Shown piece after piece: positions 5,924 through 8,808 of a DNA stretch of 8,808 bases. The DNA lies in the NCBI GenBank assembly GCA_964506645.1, contig CAZDML010000090.1, positions 1-8,808 of the forward strand. Reading direction: 5' to 3'. This DNA is from CAZDML01 sp964506645 (GTDB lineage Bacteria; Elusimicrobiota; Elusimicrobia; 2-01-FULL-59-12). Positions within the stretch are counted from its first letter, which is position 1; every line of letters begins with the position of its first letter. The notes beneath the pieces were generated by a model. It did not search any database. It saw nothing but the letters and a program-made list of their open reading frames with translations, and was not told the DNA's origin. The translations under genes and the position numbers were made by a program.

Positions 5924-7457
5924 GGTGCTTGTGATCCGTTTTTCGTCACTTGGAGATATTGTATTGACAGCGCCGGTGTTTCAGGCGCTGCGCTCGACGT
6001 GGCCGGAAGCGGAGATCACGGCGCTCGTTAAAGAAGATTTCCGTGATGTCCTGGCACAAAACCCACACCTCGATCATGTGATGACACTACGCAAAGGGGA
6101 GTCTCTGCCGGCGCTTATCCAGCGCGTTCGGGCTGAGCACTTTGATGTGGTCATCGATTTGCATTCCAACCTGCGCTCGTGGTTTGTTCGGCTTTTTTCA
6201 GGAGCTTCAAGACGTGTGCGTTACCGTAAGGCGGCTCTGGCGCGCCGGTTGTTTGTACGCTGGCGCTGGCGTTCGCAGGAACTTGAGCGGCATACGCTTG
6301 AACGGTACCTAGCGACCTTGTCCGAGTTGGGCTTGCCCAATCCCGGACCTCTGCCACAGCGCATTGTGCTCATTCAAACGGCCTTTCTCGGCGATGCCGT
6401 ACTCACCACCCCACTTCTTACCGCACTGAAAGAGCATTACCCCCAGGCGTCGATCAGCGTGTTATGCACCCCGGAAATTTTTGAAGTGTTTCACCGTCAT
6501 CCCGCGGTCGCTGAACTGATTCTGTATGACAAACGAGGCAAGGAAGGATCGATCAAAGGACTCTGGCGTGCCATCCGTGCTCTTCGTCAGGGGCGTTTTG
6601 ATATCGCTTTTATCCCTCATCGCTCTTTCAAAAGTGCTCTCATGGGATGGTTGGCCGATATTCCCCGCCGCATTGGTTTCACGTCAAGTCAGGGACGCTG
6701 GCTGCTCACTGACCGTGTGCCGTTTCAGTGGGGTGTTCATGATGCGGACCGCAATCTCGCCCTCTTGCGTGCGGTGGGTGCGACTCCCGGGGCGGGGGAG
6801 TTGTGGGTGCGCCCAGAGCCGGAGGCTCAGAAGCGTATTGTACAGCGACTCAAAGCAGCCGGCATTCAAGAGAGCGATTTTCTGATTGGTATTAATGCCG
6901 GATCGGTTTGGCCGACCAAACGCTGGCTGCCAGAAGGATTTGCGGCCGTGGCGGATCGCGCCATTCGCGAGCTCGGCGCCCGCGTGATTTTCTTTGGTGG
7001 TCCCAAAGACCGTGATGCCGCGCTGGCCGTGCAGGCCGAGATGGAAGAAAAGGCGCTCAACTGGGTGGGAGAAACCAATTTAAGCGAACTGATTGCCGGG
7101 ATCGCCCGTTGCCAGACGTTTTTAACCAACGACTCCGGCCCGATGCATATCGCTGTCGGAGCCCGCGTGCCGACTGTGGCGATTTTTGGGCCCACCACCC
7201 GCGAACTGGGCTTTTTCCCGTATGGAGCTGGCCATAGTGTGGTGGAAAAGAATTTGGATTGCCGTCCCTGTGGTCTGCATGGTGCGAAAGAATGTCCGCT
7301 GGGACATTTCCGCTGCATGAAAGATATTTCGCCTCAGGATGTCTTCCAGGCACTTGTGAAACAGGTGCAAAAAGTAAAAACGCTCGCGGGAGCCCAAGGC
7401 GTCCCCGAACAGGGGACTGTCCCTACCTATGAACGTCATAAGGAATGGGACGTATGA
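5916..7457 (+). CDS. GT9 heptosyltransferase-family protein with an extra N-terminal GT9 half (N-N-C layout)
   Basis: GT9 enzymes such as WaaC and WaaF transfer heptose from ADP-heptose to the LPS inner core. This protein has 513 residues; the family is usually about 340-360. Residues 1-147 are a GT9 N-terminal domain (FSSLGDIVLTAP with Asp14, VIDLHSN, and the ERYLATLSELGL end segment) with no C-terminal domain. At about 148 a second, complete GT9 begins: AFLGDAVLTTP with Asp160, IPHRSFKSALMGWL, GINAGSVWPTKRW, and the nucleotide-sugar site NDSGPMHIA (Asp406, His411). A C-P-C...CP...C cysteine pattern lies near 450-470. The second module resembles WaaF-type enzymes, but the exact sugar is not certain. 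GTG 5916 is chosen as start: AAAGGA (5903-5908) is seven bases upstream and MLKVLVIRFSSLGD is the normal GT9 N-terminus. It overlaps waaA by eight bases. The last 25 residues or so look non-family and contain a palindrome. Confidence 0.93.
   Translation: MLKVLVIRFSSLGDIVLTAPVFQALRSTWPEAEITALVKEDFRDVLAQNPHLDHVMTLRKGESLPALIQRVRAEHFDVVIDLHSNLRSWFVRLFSGASRRVRYRKAALARRLFVRWRWRSQELERHTLERYLATLSELGLPNPGPLPQRIVLIQTAFLGDAVLTTPLLTALKEHYPQASISVLCTPEIFEVFHRHPAVAELILYDKRGKEGSIKGLWRAIRALRQGRFDIAFIPHRSFKSALMGWLADIPRRIGFTSSQGRWLLTDRVPFQWGVHDADRNLALLRAVGATPGAGELWVRPEPEAQKRIVQRLKAAGIQESDFLIGINAGSVWPTKRWLPEGFAAVADRAIRELGARVIFFGGPKDRDAALAVQAEMEEKALNWVGETNLSELIAGIARCQTFLTNDSGPMHIAVGARVPTVAIFGPTTRELGFFPYGAGHSVVEKNLDCRPCGLHGAKECPLGHFRCMKDISPQDVFQALVKQVQKVKTLAGAQGVPEQGTVPTYERHKEWDV
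7401..7423 (+). repeat. REP-like GTCCCC/GGGGAC palindrome within the 3' coding end of the GT9 gene
   Basis: GTCCCC (7401-7406) and GGGGAC (7412-7417) form a perfect six-pair stem around the loop GAACA. The right arm can instead pair with the following GTCCC (7419-7423) around a single T, giving two competing hairpins. I recall GGGGACTGTCCC-type palindromes as REP-like elements in several bacterial lineages, some next to REP-associated transposases. Only one copy is in this window, so repeat status is inferred. Confidence 0.5.
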
Positions 7458-8503
7458 GGATTCTTCAATTTGTGGATGTGCCCTGGGACAGCGGACTGGC
7501 GCATTATGCCCTCAGTCTGTCGCAGGGGCTCAAGCACAAAGGCCATCAGGTGTTTGTGTCCGCTATTCCCGGACAAAAGCCCTGGATGAAAGCACATCGC
7601 CTGGGATTGAAGACAGTGCCGCTGGCGACACTCAAGGGACTCCAACCGCTTCGGGCGTTTTTACGTAAACATTCTATTGATGTGCTCAATGCGCATACGG
7701 GGAGCACGCACAGCCTGGCCGTGGCCGCTGCGTTGGGGAGCTCGATTGCGGTTGTGCGAACGCGCTCGGATGCTCGGGCTGTTAAATCCAAGATCGGTAC
7801 GACATTTCTCTATAAACACACCCACCGCGTGATTGCGGCGGCCGATTATATCCGTCAGGCGTTTATCGATACACTCAAGCTGCCTCCGAAGAAAGTGGAG
7901 ACGGTGTATCAGGGTGTTGCCTTGGATGATTTCCATGTGAAGCCCATGCCCCAGAAAACGCTAGGGATTGTGGCGCGCTTGGATCCGGTCAAAGGGCACC
8001 GCTATGTGCTGGAGGCCATTGCGCTTCTGCGGCATTCCTTTCCCGATCTGCGCGTGCTGATTGCCGGCCAGGAAGAAAATGTGAAACAGCATGAACTGGA
8101 AGTCATGGCTAAACGCCTGGGCATCGAACCGATGGTCGAATTTATGGGTTTTCAAAAGTCCGTCGCTTCCGTGATGGCGCGCTGCAGCGTGGGGGTCATC
8201 GCCTCGACCGGGAGTGAAGCGGTGTCGCGTGTGGCGCTGGAATGGCTGGCATCCGGCCGGCCTGTTGTGACGACAACCGTAGGATGTTTGCCGGAAATGA
8301 TTCAGCAGGATAAAACGGGGCTCTTTGTTCCGCCCAAAGATGCTCCGGCGCTCGCGGGCGCTCTGGCCGAGCTGTTCCAGCATGCCTCACGTATCACGGC
8401 GATGGGAGACGCGGCGCGCACGTATGCCGAAAAGCATTTTTCGATGAAGGAATTCGTCGCACAGACTGAACGTATCTACAAAGAGGCGATTCATGACGCT
8501 TAG
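7454..8503 (+). CDS. GT4-family glycosyltransferase (LPS/cell-surface glycan)
   Basis: A GT-B fold retaining glycosyltransferase that would move a sugar from a nucleotide donor to an LPS core or other surface glycan at the cytoplasmic membrane face. The 349-residue protein starts with a Rossmann-type MRILQFVDVPWDSG and GLKHKGHQV. The N-terminal domain includes NAHTGSTHSL and VRTRSDAR. The C-terminal domain opens with LGIVARLDPVKGHRYVLEAI and carries the family ExxxxxxxE motif (Glu255, Glu263) in SEAVSRVALEWLASGRPVV. Donor and acceptor cannot be told from sequence alone. ATG 7454 is preferred over in-frame ATG 7445 because AGGA (7441-7444) is nine bases before 7454 and abuts 7445. The start overlaps the upstream TGA by four bases (ATGA), so translation is likely coupled to the GT9 gene. 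Confidence 0.93.
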   Translation: MRILQFVDVPWDSGLAHYALSLSQGLKHKGHQVFVSAIPGQKPWMKAHRLGLKTVPLATLKGLQPLRAFLRKHSIDVLNAHTGSTHSLAVAAALGSSIAVVRTRSDARAVKSKIGTTFLYKHTHRVIAAADYIRQAFIDTLKLPPKKVETVYQGVALDDFHVKPMPQKTLGIVARLDPVKGHRYVLEAIALLRHSFPDLRVLIAGQEENVKQHELEVMAKRLGIEPMVEFMGFQKSVASVMARCSVGVIASTGSEAVSRVALEWLASGRPVVTTTVGCLPEMIQQDKTGLFVPPKDAPALAGALAELFQHASRITAMGDAARTYAEKHFSMKEFVAQTERIYKEAIHDA

Positions 8504-8808
8504 CGTCTTTTTGATCGTCAAAAACGAGAGCCGTGATCTGCCGGCCTGTCTGGATAGTGTGAAATCGCTGGCTCAGGAAATTGTTGTAGTCGACAGCGGC
8601 TCGACGGATGGTACTCAGGAGATTTGTCGGCGCTATGGCGTGAAGCTTTTTTCGCGGGCTCTGGAAAGCTTCAGTGCTCAGAAACAATTTGCTCTGGATC
8701 AAACGACCGGAGACTGGGTGCTTTCGCTCGACGCCGATGAACGGCTCTCGCCCGCGCTGGCGGCGGAAATTCAGCTGACGATGGCCCGTTCCGATGCACG
8801 CCCCGTCA
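8493..8808 (+). CDS. GT2-family glycosyltransferase, WaaE/KdtX-like (3' end outside window)
   Basis: An inverting GT-A fold glycosyltransferase; the WaaE/KdtX group adds a sugar, glucose in the studied enterobacterial WaaE, to the LPS inner core. The 105 visible residues hold the nucleotide-binding start (MTLSVFLIVKNES), VDSGSTDGT (33-41), and LSLDADERLSP with the metal-binding Asp80-Ala-Asp82 and Glu83. The LDADERLSP form is characteristic of this group. The acceptor-binding part lies beyond the window. AAGAGG (8481-8486) is six bases before the ATG, and the gene overlaps the GT4 gene by 11 bases, continuing the overlapping LPS cassette. Confidence 0.93.
   Translation, partial: MTLSVFLIVKNESRDLPACLDSVKSLAQEIVVVDSGSTDGTQEICRRYGVKLFSRALESFSAQKQFALDQTTGDWVLSLDADERLSPALAAEIQLTMARSDARPV

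Noticed and set aside
6526..6885. Additional open frame inside the GT9 gene that could suggest a frameshift
   Set aside because: The GT9 frame stays intact with family motifs before, through and after this region, so there is no frameshift.

Overview
The window is a tightly packed run of ten same-strand (+) genes from what looks like a Gram-negative (diderm), LPS-making bacterium with moderately high GC. Kdo transferase, GT9 heptosyltransferase-type enzymes and a WaaE/KdtX-type glycosyltransferase imply an outer membrane with Kdo- and heptose-containing LPS. The gene order and the style of the GT4 protein remind me of Omnitrophota/Elusimicrobiota-type genomes. That placement is an impression from memory, not a search result, and should be treated as weak.

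Left part (1-3303): the 3' end of tgt (queuine tRNA-ribosyltransferase), then yajC, secD and secF. This is the widespread tgt-yajC-secD-secF arrangement, and the Sec genes encode the accessory part of the protein-export machinery. secD starts on the last base of the yajC stop codon, and secF follows 11 bases after secD.

Middle (3342-4628): a 205-residue protein without an obvious name. Its layout resembles a degenerate vitamin-B12-dependent methionine synthase activation-domain-like protein. Next comes a DUF374-type lysophospholipid/lipid A acyltransferase that seems to lack a normal start codon; the best-placed start is ATT at 3987, six bases after an AAAGGG.

Right part (4628-8808): an LPS core cassette in which every gene overlaps the next. 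It holds waaA/kdtA (Kdo transferase), an unusual GT9 protein made of an extra N-terminal half joined to a complete GT9 enzyme, a GT4 glycosyltransferase, and the start of a GT2 (WaaE/KdtX-like) glycosyltransferase cut by the window end. The acyltransferase and Kdo transferase would act on lipid A-Kdo, and the glycosyltransferases would extend the core.

The most notable points are the N-N-C domain layout of the GT9 protein, a REP-like GGGGAC/GTCCC palindrome inside that gene's 3' coding tail, the probable ATT start of the acyltransferase, and the cobalamin-enzyme-like orphan between the Sec and LPS genes. I saw no tRNA, rRNA, CRISPR array, transposase or complete mobile element. No stretch over 300 bases lacks a gene.
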